Positions 25,090 through 32,593 of a stretch of DNA of 52,619 bases are shown piece by piece. Both the position numbers and the translations under genes were made by a program. The notes below the pieces were generated by a model. The model was not told the DNA's origin. It was given only the letters and a program-made list of their open reading frames with translations, and did not search any database. Position 1 is the stretch's first letter. The number at the start of each line of letters is the position of its first letter. The DNA comes from RECO01 sp050485385. GTDB lineage: Bacteria; Pseudomonadota; Alphaproteobacteria; Geminicoccales; Geminicoccaceae. Where the stretch lies: positions 1 to 52,619 of the forward strand of contig JBJHBG010000015.1 of the NCBI GenBank assembly GCA_050485385.1, given 5' to 3'.

Positions 25090-25485
25090 GTGTCCGCCAA
25101 CCGGCCCATGCCGCTTTCGCCGCATCTGACGATCTACCGCTGGCCGTTGACCATGGCGCTGTCGATCGGCCACCGCATCACCGGCGGCGCACTGACCGTG
25201 GGACTGGTGCTCTTCACCGTCTGGCTCGTGGCCCTCGCCGCCGGACCCGAGAGCTTCGCGGTGGTCGACGGGATCGTCAGAAGCTGGTTCGGCGCGCTGG
25301 TGCTGGTCGCCTACACCTTCTTCCTGTTCCTGCATCTGGGCAACGGCGTGCGCCATCTGGCATGGGATCTCGGCTACGGCTTCGAGAAGGCCACGGCGCA
25401 CCAAAGCGCGATACTGGTGCTCGGCTTCGCCGCCGGGCTCACCGTGCTGACGTGGCTCGTCGTCCTGCTCACCGCCCGAGGCTGA
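25090..25485 (+). CDS. sdhC: Succinate dehydrogenase cytochrome b556 subunit
   Basis: One of two membrane anchors of respiratory complex II, 131 residues, three helices. 'RPMPLSPHLTIYRWPLTMAL', 'SIGHRITGGAL' (ubiquinone/heme-side serine and histidine) and 'FLFLHLGNGVRHLAWDLGYG' with the heme-ligand histidine are complete. GTG 25090 was chosen because AGGAG at 25078-25082 is seven bases upstream. sdhD starts four bases after the stop. Confidence 0.95.
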   Translation: MSANRPMPLSPHLTIYRWPLTMALSIGHRITGGALTVGLVLFTVWLVALAAGPESFAVVDGIVRSWFGALVLVAYTFFLFLHLGNGVRHLAWDLGYGFEKATAHQSAILVLGFAAGLTVLTWLVVLLTARG

Positions 25486-25489
25486 TCCC

Positions 25490-25870
25490 ATGTCGCTCGC
25501 AACCCCGATCGCCCGCGTCCGCGGCCTCGGCGCCGCCAAGGAAGGCGTCCACCACTTCAAGGTCGTCCGCCTCACCGCGGTCGCCAACGTGCTGCTCGTC
25601 CTCTGGTTCGTCTGGAACATGGTGAGCCTTGCCGGCGCCGATCATGCGGCGATGCGCGCCTGGCTGGGCGGTACGATCAACGCCACCTTGATGGTCCTTC
25701 TGGTGGTTTCGACCTTCACCCATGCGCGACTGGGCTGTCAGGTCGTGATCGAGGACTACGTTCACGGCACGGGCGCCAAGCTGGCGAGCCTCGCCGCCGT
25801 GACGCTCGGCGCCTACGCCCTCGCGACCGCCTGCGTGGTCGCGATCCTCAAGGTCGCCCTTTCCGGATAG
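25490..25870 (+). CDS. sdhD: Succinate dehydrogenase hydrophobic membrane anchor
   Basis: The second membrane anchor of complex II, 126 residues with three helices. 'RVRGLGAAKEGVHHFKVVRL' at the N-terminus and 'THARLGCQVVIEDYVHG' with the second heme-ligand histidine and the tyrosine near the quinone site are typical of alphaproteobacterial SdhD. It lies between sdhC (four bases) and sdhA (seven bases) in one operon. Confidence 0.95.
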   Translation: MSLATPIARVRGLGAAKEGVHHFKVVRLTAVANVLLVLWFVWNMVSLAGADHAAMRAWLGGTINATLMVLLVVSTFTHARLGCQVVIEDYVHGTGAKLASLAAVTLGAYALATACVVAILKVALSG

Positions 25871-25877
25871 GTTCCCG

Positions 25878-27668
25878 ATGAGCAAAGCATACGAGATCGT
25901 CGACCACAGCTACGACTGCGTCGTGGTCGGCGCCGGCGGCGCCGGCCTCCGGGCGGCCGTCGGCATGGTCGAGGCCGGGCTGCACGTGGCGTGCGTCTCC
26001 AAGGTCTACCCCACCCGCTCGCACACGGTGGCGGCCCAGGGCGGCATCAACGCTGCGCTCGGCAACATGAACCAGGACGACTGGCGCTACCACATGTACG
26101 ACACCGTCAAGGGGTCGGACTGGCTCGGCGACCAGGACGCCATCGAGTACATGACCAAGAACGCGCCCGCCGCGGTCTACGAATTGGAGCACTACGGCGT
26201 GCCCTTCTCGCGCACCGAGGCCGGCCGCATCTATCAGCGAGCCTTCGGTGGCCAGTCGACCGAGTACGGCAAGAACCAAGCCTACCGGACCTGCGCCGCG
26301 GCCGACCGCACCGGCCACGTCATGCTGCACACGCTGTTCCAGCAGGCGCTGAAGAACAAGGTCGAGTTCTTCAACGAGTACTTCGCGCTCGATTTGATCA
26401 TGGACGAGGAAGGGGCCTGCCGCGGGCTGATGGCACTCTGCCTCGCCGACGGCTCCATCCACCGCTTCCGTGCCCACCGCACGGTGCTCGCCACCGGCGG
26501 CTACGGCCGCGTCTACTTCTCCGCCACCTCCGCCCACACCTGCACCGGCGACGGCAACGCCATGGTGCTGCGCGCCGGCCTGCCGCTCCAGGACATGGAG
26601 TTCGTCCAGTTCCATCCGTCCGGCGTCTACGGGGCAGGCTGCCTGATCACCGAAGGGGCCCGCGGCGAGGGGGGCTACCTCACGAACAGCGAAGGCGAGC
26701 GCTTCATGGAGCGCTACGCGCCGACCGCCAAGGACCTCGCCTCGCGCGACGTGGTCAGCCGGGCGATGACCATCGAGATCAACGAGGGCCGCGGCTGCGG
26801 CGCCGAGAAGGGCTACATCGAGTTGCACCTGGAGCACCTGGACCCGAAGGTGCTCCACCAGCGGCTGCCGGGGATTTCGGAGACCGCCCGCATCTTCGCC
26901 GGCGTCGACGTGACCAAGGAGCCGATCCCGGTGGTGCCGACCTGCCACTACAACATGGGCGGCATTCCGACCAACCACCTGACCGAGGTGGTTGCGCCCA
27001 AGGGCAACGATCCGGATACCGTGGTACCGGGGCTCATGGCCGTCGGCGAGGCGGCGTGCGCGTCGGTGCACGGCGCCAATCGCCTCGGCGGCAACTCGCT
27101 GATCGACCTCGTCGTGTTCGGCCGCGCCGCCGCGCACCGGGCGGCCGAGACGGTGGTCGCGGGCGCGCCGCACAAGGGCCTGCCGGCCGATAGCGGGGCG
27201 GCCGCGATCGATCGGCTCGACCGGGTTCGCCATGCCAAGGGCGAGAGCAAGACCGGCGCCATCCGGCTGGAGATGCAGCGCACCATGCAGCGCTACGCCA
27301 GCGTGTTCCGCGACGGGCCGATGCTGGACGAGGGCTCCAAGAAGATCGGCGAGGTGACCGCCATGCTCGGCGACCTCCAGGTCAACGATCGCTCGATGGT
27401 GTGGAACACGGACCTGGTCGAGGCCCTGGAGTTGCAGAACCTCATGGCCCAGGCCGTCGCCACCATGCACTCCGCCAACTACCGAACGGAGAGCCGTGGC
27501 GCCCATGCGCGGGAGGACTTCCCGGAGCGCGACGACGCGAACTGGATGAAGCACACCCTGGTCTGGGTGGATGGCGGCCACCAGCCGACCATCGGTGAGC
27601 GCCCGGTGCATGCCTACACCCTGAGCAACGACGTGGAACCGGTGCCGCCGCAGAAACGCGTCTACTGA
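25878..27668 (+). CDS. sdhA: Succinate dehydrogenase flavoprotein subunit
   Basis: The catalytic subunit of complex II, 596 residues, oxidising succinate to fumarate in the TCA cycle. The dinucleotide fold 'DCVVVGAGGAGLRAAVGM' is followed by 'YPTRSHTVAAQGGINAAL', which holds the histidine covalently bound to FAD. 'HPSGVYGAGCLITEGARGEG' and 'VPTCHYNMGGIPTN' carry the active-site residues, and 'HGANRLGGNSLIDLVVFGR' is the C-terminal flavin contact. Length and order are normal, with no defects. Confidence 0.98.
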   Translation: MSKAYEIVDHSYDCVVVGAGGAGLRAAVGMVEAGLHVACVSKVYPTRSHTVAAQGGINAALGNMNQDDWRYHMYDTVKGSDWLGDQDAIEYMTKNAPAAVYELEHYGVPFSRTEAGRIYQRAFGGQSTEYGKNQAYRTCAAADRTGHVMLHTLFQQALKNKVEFFNEYFALDLIMDEEGACRGLMALCLADGSIHRFRAHRTVLATGGYGRVYFSATSAHTCTGDGNAMVLRAGLPLQDMEFVQFHPSGVYGAGCLITEGARGEGGYLTNSEGERFMERYAPTAKDLASRDVVSRAMTIEINEGRGCGAEKGYIELHLEHLDPKVLHQRLPGISETARIFAGVDVTKEPIPVVPTCHYNMGGIPTNHLTEVVAPKGNDPDTVVPGLMAVGEAACASVHGANRLGGNSLIDLVVFGRAAAHRAAETVVAGAPHKGLPADSGAAAIDRLDRVRHAKGESKTGAIRLEMQRTMQRYASVFRDGPMLDEGSKKIGEVTAMLGDLQVNDRSMVWNTDLVEALELQNLMAQAVATMHSANYRTESRGAHAREDFPERDDANWMKHTLVWVDGGHQPTIGERPVHAYTLSNDVEPVPPQKRVY

Positions 27669-27713
27669 GCCGCGGCCTCGTCCGCCTACCTTCCTCCAGT
27701 CGAAGAGAGTTCC

Positions 27714-28496
27714 ATGGCCGAGTTCGCCCTTCCCGCCCATTCCCGCGTCACCAAGGGGCAGCACCACGCCGCCCCCGCTGGCGCCAAGAACATCCGCACC
27801 TTCAAGATCTATCGCTACGACCCGGACAGCGGCGACAACCCGCGCGTCGACACCTACGACGTCGATCTGGACGACTGTGGGCCGATGGTTCTGGACGCGC
27901 TCATCAAAATCAAGAGCGAGACCGACACCACGCTCACCTTCCGCCGCTCCTGCCGGGAAGGCATCTGCGGCTCATGCTCGATGAACATCGGCGGCACCAA
28001 TACTCTCGCCTGCACCTGCGCCATCGAGGACGTGCAAGGCAAGGACGTCGCCGTCTACCCGCTGCCGCACATGAACGTGCTGAAGGACCTCGTCGTCGAC
28101 TTCACCCACTTCTGGGCACAGTACGAATCCATCCAGCCCTGGCTCAAGACCGACAGCGCCAACCCGTCCAAGGAGCGGACGCAGTCGATCGAGGAGCGCG
28201 AACGGCTCGACGGGCTCTACGAGTGCATTCTCTGCGCCTGCTGCTCGACCTCGTGCCCGAGCTACTGGTGGAATGGCGACAAGTATTTGGGACCGGCGGC
28301 TCTGCTCCAGGCCTATCGCTGGATCGCCGACAGTCGCGACGAGGACACCGGCGAACGGCTCGACGACCTGGAGGATCCGTTCCGTCTCTACCGCTGCCAT
28401 ACCATCATGAACTGTACCAACGTGTGTCCGAAGGGGCTCAATCCGGCCAAAGCCATCGCCGAGATCAAGAAACTGATGGTTGAGCGCACGCTCTGA
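27714..28496 (+). CDS. sdhB: Succinate dehydrogenase iron-sulfur subunit
   Basis: The electron-transfer subunit of complex II, 260 residues. Ligands for all three clusters are intact: 'CREGICGSCSMN' with a later cysteine for 2Fe-2S, 'CILCACCSTSCP' for 4Fe-4S, and 'CHTIMNCTNVCPKGLNP' for 3Fe-4S and 4Fe-4S. The N-terminal ~25 residues before 'FKIYRYDPD' are a short basic extension common in alphaproteobacterial SdhB. It ends the sdhCDAB operon, with a strong terminator 100 bases on. Confidence 0.98.
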   Translation: MAEFALPAHSRVTKGQHHAAPAGAKNIRTFKIYRYDPDSGDNPRVDTYDVDLDDCGPMVLDALIKIKSETDTTLTFRRSCREGICGSCSMNIGGTNTLACTCAIEDVQGKDVAVYPLPHMNVLKDLVVDFTHFWAQYESIQPWLKTDSANPSKERTQSIEERERLDGLYECILCACCSTSCPSYWWNGDKYLGPAALLQAYRWIADSRDEDTGERLDDLEDPFRLYRCHTIMNCTNVCPKGLNPAKAIAEIKKLMVERTL

Positions 28497-28595
28497 CGTT
28501 CGTGGAATTAGGGACTAGCCGCGACGTCCCGGCGCGTCTATGGTCTGTCACATAATGATAAGAATGGCGTAAGCCTTCGAAGCAGGTCAGTACTG

Positions 28596-28623
28596 AAAAA
28601 GGAGCCCTCGTGGCTCCTTTTTT
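28596..28623. terminator. Bidirectional Rho-independent terminator
   Basis: A-tract, GGAGCC (28601-28606), loop CTCGT, GGCTCC (28612-28617) and TTTTTT (28618-28623). With A and T tracts on both sides it can end the sdh operon on the plus strand and olsB-olsA on the minus strand. Confidence 0.92.
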
Positions 28624-28646
28624 CTCGATCTCGGGTGGAACTCCTC

Positions 28647-29471
28647 CTACTGCGCGGCAACGCTTGGTGCATGGCCGAGCGTATCGGCCCAGAGCCGTGC
28701 GACGCCCGAACGCACCGCCGCCTCCGCCGTGCGCGCCAGCGTCTTGCGGTCGTGGACGAGCGCGTCGTCCAGCGGTGGATGGAACAGGACGCGCACCTCG
28801 GCGCCGGGCGAGGCCAGCGCCCGCCACAGGTGCGGGAACATGTCGTCCGCGTTGACCCAGGCGAAGAGGTCGTAGCGCTCGCCCGCCAACGGCTCGCCAG
28901 TGCGCAGCCGCGTGAACACGAGGCTCACCGGCTGCACCGTCACCGGCAAACCCGTCGCCTCCGGCGTCACGCTCTGCAACAGCGAACTCTTGAACGGCAG
29001 CACGGTCTGGCCGTCGCCATTGGTACCCTCGGGGAACAGGATCAGCCGCCGGTCGCGGAGGAAGCGCTCGCGCAGGAGCGACACCTGCTCGCGCGTCCGC
29101 TCGACCCGGCGCGGGATGAACACGGTCCCGGTCAGCCGGCTGAACTGACCGAACAGCGGCCAGGACGCCACCTCGGTCTTGGCGACGAAGGTGGCGTCGA
29201 CGAGGCTGCCGAAGGCCGGAATGTCGAAATAGGAAACGTGGTTCATGAGGAACAGGACCGGGCCCTGCCCGTCCGCGGGCGTGCCTTCGGCGCGCACTCG
29301 GAGCCCGGCGCAACGATTGACCCCCGCGCACCAAAGGCGCTGCACGCGCTGCTGGACGCGCCGCGGCAGAGGCAGCGTGAACAGATAGAGGCCGGCGAAG
29401 GCGAACGAGACGGCGAGGAAGGCCGCGAACTTCGTGGCCGCCCGCAGATGGCCGAGCGCCGTGGACGTCAC
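28647..29471 (-). CDS. olsA: Lyso-ornithine lipid O-acyltransferase (PlsC family)
   Basis: A 274-residue membrane-bound 1-acyl-glycerol-3-phosphate acyltransferase family protein. Hydrophobic residues 10-30 anchor it; 'FLMNHVSYFDIPAF' holds the HX4D catalytic motif, 'GTVFIPRR' and 'ILFPEGTNGDGQTVLPFKSS' the substrate blocks. Its GTG start overlaps the stop of the OlsB-like gene (GTGA), so it most likely adds the second acyl chain to lyso-ornithine lipid, the OlsA reaction. Phosphatidic acid synthesis by a PlsC role cannot be excluded. The shared terminator lies 24 bases past its stop. Confidence 0.88.
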   Translation of the reverse strand: MTSTALGHLRAATKFAAFLAVSFAFAGLYLFTLPLPRRVQQRVQRLWCAGVNRCAGLRVRAEGTPADGQGPVLFLMNHVSYFDIPAFGSLVDATFVAKTEVASWPLFGQFSRLTGTVFIPRRVERTREQVSLLRERFLRDRRLILFPEGTNGDGQTVLPFKSSLLQSVTPEATGLPVTVQPVSLVFTRLRTGEPLAGERYDLFAWVNADDMFPHLWRALASPGAEVRVLFHPPLDDALVHDRKTLARTAEAAVRSGVARLWADTLGHAPSVAAQ

Positions 29472-30349
29472 GCCGCCGCCTGGTCGTTGTCGCGGATGTA
29501 GTGCTTGACGTAGCGCGCCTTCACCGCCTCGACCGGCAAAACGAGGCAGACGTCGATGGTGTTGAAGGCCTTGTCGACCACCGCGCCGTCGCCGACCCGC
29601 CCACCGAGCCGCAGATAGCCCTTGACCAACGGAGGCATCTGGCGCCGGACGAGGTCGGGGTCGAGGTCGCCTCCCGGCACCCGATCCATCTCGACGTAAC
29701 GGTGCGGCAGCGCGCACGGTCGCTCCGCCTGCGGCATCAGGTGCTCGCGATGGAGGAAGCTCAAGGCGTGGGCGACCGCGTCGGGATCGGTACCGGGGAA
29801 ACTGGCGCAACCGAGCATCAGCTTCAGGTCGTAATGCATCAGGTAGTCGGCGATACCCTTCCACAGCAACTGCATCACGCCGCGGCTGCGATAGGGCGGC
29901 TCGACGCAGGAGCGGCCCAATTCCAGGATGCCGGGCGCCTGCCGCATCAGCTTGCCGAGGTCGAACTCGGAGGCGGTGTAGAAGCCCCGATGGGCCAGTG
30001 CCACCTCGCCCCGCATCAAGCGATAGGTGCCGACGACCTTGAGCCAGCGGCCGGGCGCCGAGCGATCGATCACCAGGAGGTGGTCGCAATAGCGGTCGAA
30101 GCGGTCGATGTCGCGGCGCAGCCACAGACCGCGGCCGCGCATCGCGGCCCCCATCTCGTTGTGGAATACCCGAAAGCGCAATGCCTGCGCCGCCCGAATG
30201 TCGCTGCGGGTCTGCGCCAGACGGAGTTCCAGGTCGTCGCTCACGTGGTGGATCGAAGGCCCCGGAGCGAGTCGCGAAGGCACCGCGAAGGAGAGCGGGG
30301 CGATGGGCGCCGAGCGCCAGCGGGGGAAACCGAACCTCGTGTCCATCAT
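29468..30349 (-). CDS. olsB: L-ornithine N-alpha-acyltransferase (OlsB-like, GNAT fold)
   Basis: A 293-residue GNAT-fold acyltransferase. 'LRLAQTRSDIRAAQALRFRV', 'DRFDRYCDHLLVID', 'VVGTYRLMRG', 'ASEFDLGKL', 'ILELGRSCVEPPYRSRGVM' and 'GCASFPGTDPDAVAHALSFL' match the OlsB/hemolysin-related N-acyltransferases, which move a 3-hydroxyacyl group from acyl carrier protein to ornithine. Together with olsA it would make the phosphorus-free ornithine lipid of the envelope, often raised under phosphate limitation. Two adjacent ATGs (30349 and 30346) are possible starts with a weak ribosome site. Confidence 0.88.
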   Translation of the reverse strand: MMDTRFGFPRWRSAPIAPLSFAVPSRLAPGPSIHHVSDDLELRLAQTRSDIRAAQALRFRVFHNEMGAAMRGRGLWLRRDIDRFDRYCDHLLVIDRSAPGRWLKVVGTYRLMRGEVALAHRGFYTASEFDLGKLMRQAPGILELGRSCVEPPYRSRGVMQLLWKGIADYLMHYDLKLMLGCASFPGTDPDAVAHALSFLHREHLMPQAERPCALPHRYVEMDRVPGGDLDPDLVRRQMPPLVKGYLRLGGRVGDGAVVDKAFNTIDVCLVLPVEAVKARYVKHYIRDNDQAAA

Positions 30350-30615
30350 GGCTCTTGTTTGGGGACGGGGGCTTCGCTGCGCAAGTCCGAAACCCTATAG
30401 CGCAACCGTCGCTGGCGGCTAGCCGTCGATCGGCAGCCTGTTGCAACCGGCGAAGCCGGCCGATCTTTCAGAGAGCGTGAATGCTGCACTTGCGAAGGCC
30501 AGAGTAGAACTTGCGGAAAATTTTACCGATCAGCGTACCTTAGTCGAGTAATATTTTTTTTACTTCTCAGCGCGAAGCTAGGTGCTATGGTTTCGTACGG
30601 ATCGGGAGCTGGCTC
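30350..30615. other. AT-enriched intergenic region between olsB and the 54-residue ORF
   Basis: No gene is seen. 30428-30465 can fold with outer arms GATCGGC/GCCGATC and an inner CCGGC-gaa-GCCGG, possibly a leader structure for olsB (minus strand). 30515-30560 is markedly AT-rich, with a run of eight T, and contains a TAATAT box that could serve the plus-strand small gene. I cannot place a convincing -35. Confidence 0.4.
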
Positions 30616-30780
30616 ATGGCATCGAATTTGGAAGACTCCTCTTTCGACCGCGCCACTTGGACGATGAAGTCGCCTGAGGATGGCGATCGGTGGCCACCGG
30701 TTCTCTCGCTTTGTTTTACGGTGAGTGCGTCCACAGTGCTGTGGATAAGCATCTACGAAATGGTCTCGCTCTTTCGTTGA
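30616..30780 (+). CDS. Small single-pass membrane protein, 54 residues (unrecognised)
   Basis: The frame reads MASNLEDSSFDRATWTMKSP, then an acidic linker and a hydrophobic segment from about residue 27 to 53 (starting WPPVLSLCFTVSASTVLWIS) ending FR before TGA. GGGAG at 30604-30608 lies seven bases before the ATG, a good ribosome site. Charges suggest a soluble N-terminus and one helix. Codon use is less GC-rich than the neighbours. It matches no family I know. It follows an AT-rich putative promoter region and stands alone: olsB diverges upstream and the P450 starts 403 bases downstream. Reality as a gene rests on ribosome site, start, stop and hydrophobic design. Confidence 0.6.
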   Translation: MASNLEDSSFDRATWTMKSPEDGDRWPPVLSLCFTVSASTVLWISIYEMVSLFR

Positions 30781-30822
30781 GCCGATCTTCCGGCTGACCC
30801 CGCGCTCGTAGCTGTCCGCGCG

Positions 30823-30847
30823 GCCCGTGGCCTTCACCGCCACGGGC
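30823..30847. terminator. 9-bp perfect hairpin downstream of the 54-residue ORF
   Basis: GCCCGTGGC (30823-30831), loop CTTCACC, GCCACGGGC (30839-30847). The stem is strong but no T-run follows on either strand, so it may block exonucleases or mark the end of the small transcript rather than terminate intrinsically. Confidence 0.45.
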
Positions 30848-30895
30848 AGCGCGTGGCTTGGCTGTCCCGAGACGGGTCATCGCCCCGACCATTCG

Positions 30896-30940
30896 TCGCG
30901 GCCGCAAGCCGCCGTCCGGTCCTCGCGGCCGCAAGCCGCC
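30896..30940. repeat. 18-bp direct repeat, 27-base period
   Basis: TCGCGGCCGCAAGCCGCC occurs at 30896-30913 and again at 30923-30940, identical over 18 bases. Each copy contains the NotI-like palindrome GCGGCCGC followed by AAGCCGCC. Only two copies were noticed in the window. Confidence 0.6.
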
Positions 30941-31183
30941 TTCGGCCGGCGACGCGGGTACCCGTGGCGATGCCGCTCCGCTGTCGCGCCGACGCCCCAC
31001 GTCCAACGGCTCGTGTCCGGTCAACGACACCCCGACCGCCGGCCTGCCCGTGGGCTCGGTCGCCGCGCGCACGCACGACCATGATCGCGGTAATCCGTCG
31101 GTCGGGACGCTAGGCGCGGCCCCTCGACGGCGAGGCTCCGAGCGGGCAGGTTGACACGGCCGGAACCGTCGCCGGAGGCCGCC

Positions 31184-32593
31184 ATGGGCTCGTTCGTCCC
31201 GCCTACCGTCGCCCCGCCCGACCGCCCGCTCGGCGTGCTCGGCAGCCTGCGCGCCGTCCGCCGGAACGTGCTGGGCGTGCTGCCCGAAATCGCCTTCCGG
31301 CAGCCGATCGTCTCCGGCACCACCGGCCCCGGCCGCTGGCACATGGTGCAGGGGGCGGAGGGGATGCGGCGCATCTTCCGCGACAACGTGCAGAACTATC
31401 CGAAGTCGGAGGTGATGATCCGCATGCTGCGGCCGGCGGTGGGCCGCAGCCTCTTCACCGCCGAGGGGCCGGAGTGGCGCTGGCAGCGCCGCGCCATCGC
31501 CCCCGTCTTCTCCACCCGCAACGTCGAGGCCCTCGCACCCTTGATGACGCGCACCGCCGAGCGCGCCGTCCAACGCCTGGAGAGTGGCGAGCAGCCGATC
31601 GGCATGGTGCGGGAGATGCTGTCGGCCACCTTCGACGTGATCTGCGAGGTGGCGCTCTCCGGCCGCGAGCACTTCGACGCGGAGGCCTATGGCGAGGCCA
31701 TCACCCGCTATTTCCTTACCGCCGGCCGGGCGTCGCTGCTCGACTTCCTCGATCTGCCGCCCTGGGTGCCGCGGCCGGGCGCCATCCTGGGTGCCGGGGC
31801 CGTGCGCACCATGCACCGCATGGTGGCCCGCGCCATCGACGAGCGGCGCCGCCAGGGGCCGGGTGGGGCCGAGGATTTGCTCGACTACATGCTGAAGGCC
31901 GAGGAGCCGGAGACCGGCCGGCGCATGGGGCCGACGGACCTCCTGCACAACATGCAGTTCTTCATCGTCGCCGGCCACGAGACGACGGCCCTAGCACTTT
32001 CCTGGGCGCTCTTGATGCTGGCGCACGACCCCGCCATCCAGGCCCGCGCGCACGAGGAAGCACGGGCCGCCGTCGGCGACGGCGCGGCCGGCGTCGCCGA
32101 GCTCGAGGCGGCTCCCTATGTCGAGCAGGTGCTCTTGGAGGCGATGCGGCTCTATCCGCCGGTGGGCCTCTTGGCGCGCAACGTGCTGGCGGAGGACGAA
32201 CTCTACGGTCGCACCATCCGCCCCAACGACACGGTCTTCCTCAACCTCTACTCGATGCACCGGCACCGGCTCTGGTGGGACGACCCGGACGTCTTCGAGC
32301 CCGACAACTTCGCGCCCGACAAGGTGAAGGCGCGCGATCGCGACCTCTACATCCCCTTCGGTGCCGGCCCGCGCATCTGCGTCGGCGCCAACTTCGCCAT
32401 GCTCCAGGCACGGATCATCCTGACGACGCTGTTGGCCCGCTTCCGCTTCGAGCCCGCCGGCCCCCTGCCGACGCCCGTGATGCACATGACGGTGCGCCCC
32501 GAGCCCGAGGTCACCTTGCGGGTGACGCCGGTCGGAGGGGTGGCGGCACGCGCACCCGAACGACGAGCCCGGGCCGCCCCTCTTCCAGGCTGA
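31184..32593 (+). CDS. Cytochrome P450
   Basis: A 469-residue soluble bacterial P450. The I-helix oxygen motif is 'FIVAGHETTALALSWAL', the K-helix ExxR is in 'LLEAMRLYPP', and the heme loop 'IPFGAGPRICVGANFAM' has the thiolate ligand Cys399. The long 'LRPAVGRSLFTAEGPEWRWQ' region and class-E-like loop resemble CYP4/CYP102-type heme domains more than CYP101. Substrate and electron-transfer partners are not encoded nearby. ATG 31184 with GGAGG five bases upstream is preferred to the in-frame TTG at 31151. The last 83 bases overlap the converging histidine kinase gene. Confidence 0.93.
   Translation: MGSFVPPTVAPPDRPLGVLGSLRAVRRNVLGVLPEIAFRQPIVSGTTGPGRWHMVQGAEGMRRIFRDNVQNYPKSEVMIRMLRPAVGRSLFTAEGPEWRWQRRAIAPVFSTRNVEALAPLMTRTAERAVQRLESGEQPIGMVREMLSATFDVICEVALSGREHFDAEAYGEAITRYFLTAGRASLLDFLDLPPWVPRPGAILGAGAVRTMHRMVARAIDERRRQGPGGAEDLLDYMLKAEEPETGRRMGPTDLLHNMQFFIVAGHETTALALSWALLMLAHDPAIQARAHEEARAAVGDGAAGVAELEAAPYVEQVLLEAMRLYPPVGLLARNVLAEDELYGRTIRPNDTVFLNLYSMHRHRLWWDDPDVFEPDNFAPDKVKARDRDLYIPFGAGPRICVGANFAMLQARIILTTLLARFRFEPAGPLPTPVMHMTVRPEPEVTLRVTPVGGVAARAPERRARAAPLPG

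Larger units (their letters stand above)
30781..31183. other. 403-base GC-rich intergenic region with hairpin and short repeats
   Basis: Between the 54-residue ORF and the P450 I find no convincing gene; overlapping open frames here are arginine/proline-rich shadows. It holds a 9-bp perfect hairpin (30823-30847) and an 18-bp direct repeat (30896-30913, 30923-30940). GGAGG at 31174-31178 is the P450 ribosome site. Confidence 0.6.

Noticed and set aside
25848..27767. 639-codon minus-strand frame opposite sdhA
   Set aside because: It mirrors the codon structure of sdhA, which is beyond doubt real, and its translation is repetitive Val/Gly/His/Arg sequence.
30447..30459. Short hairpin CCGGC-gaa-GCCGG as a terminator
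   Set aside because: There is no plus-strand gene upstream of it and no T-run; at most it belongs to the olsB leader.
30827..31154. Several overlapping 60-100-codon frames in the intergenic region before the P450
   Set aside because: All are Arg/Pro/Ala-rich, overlap each other in different frames, and none has a good ribosome site or domain.
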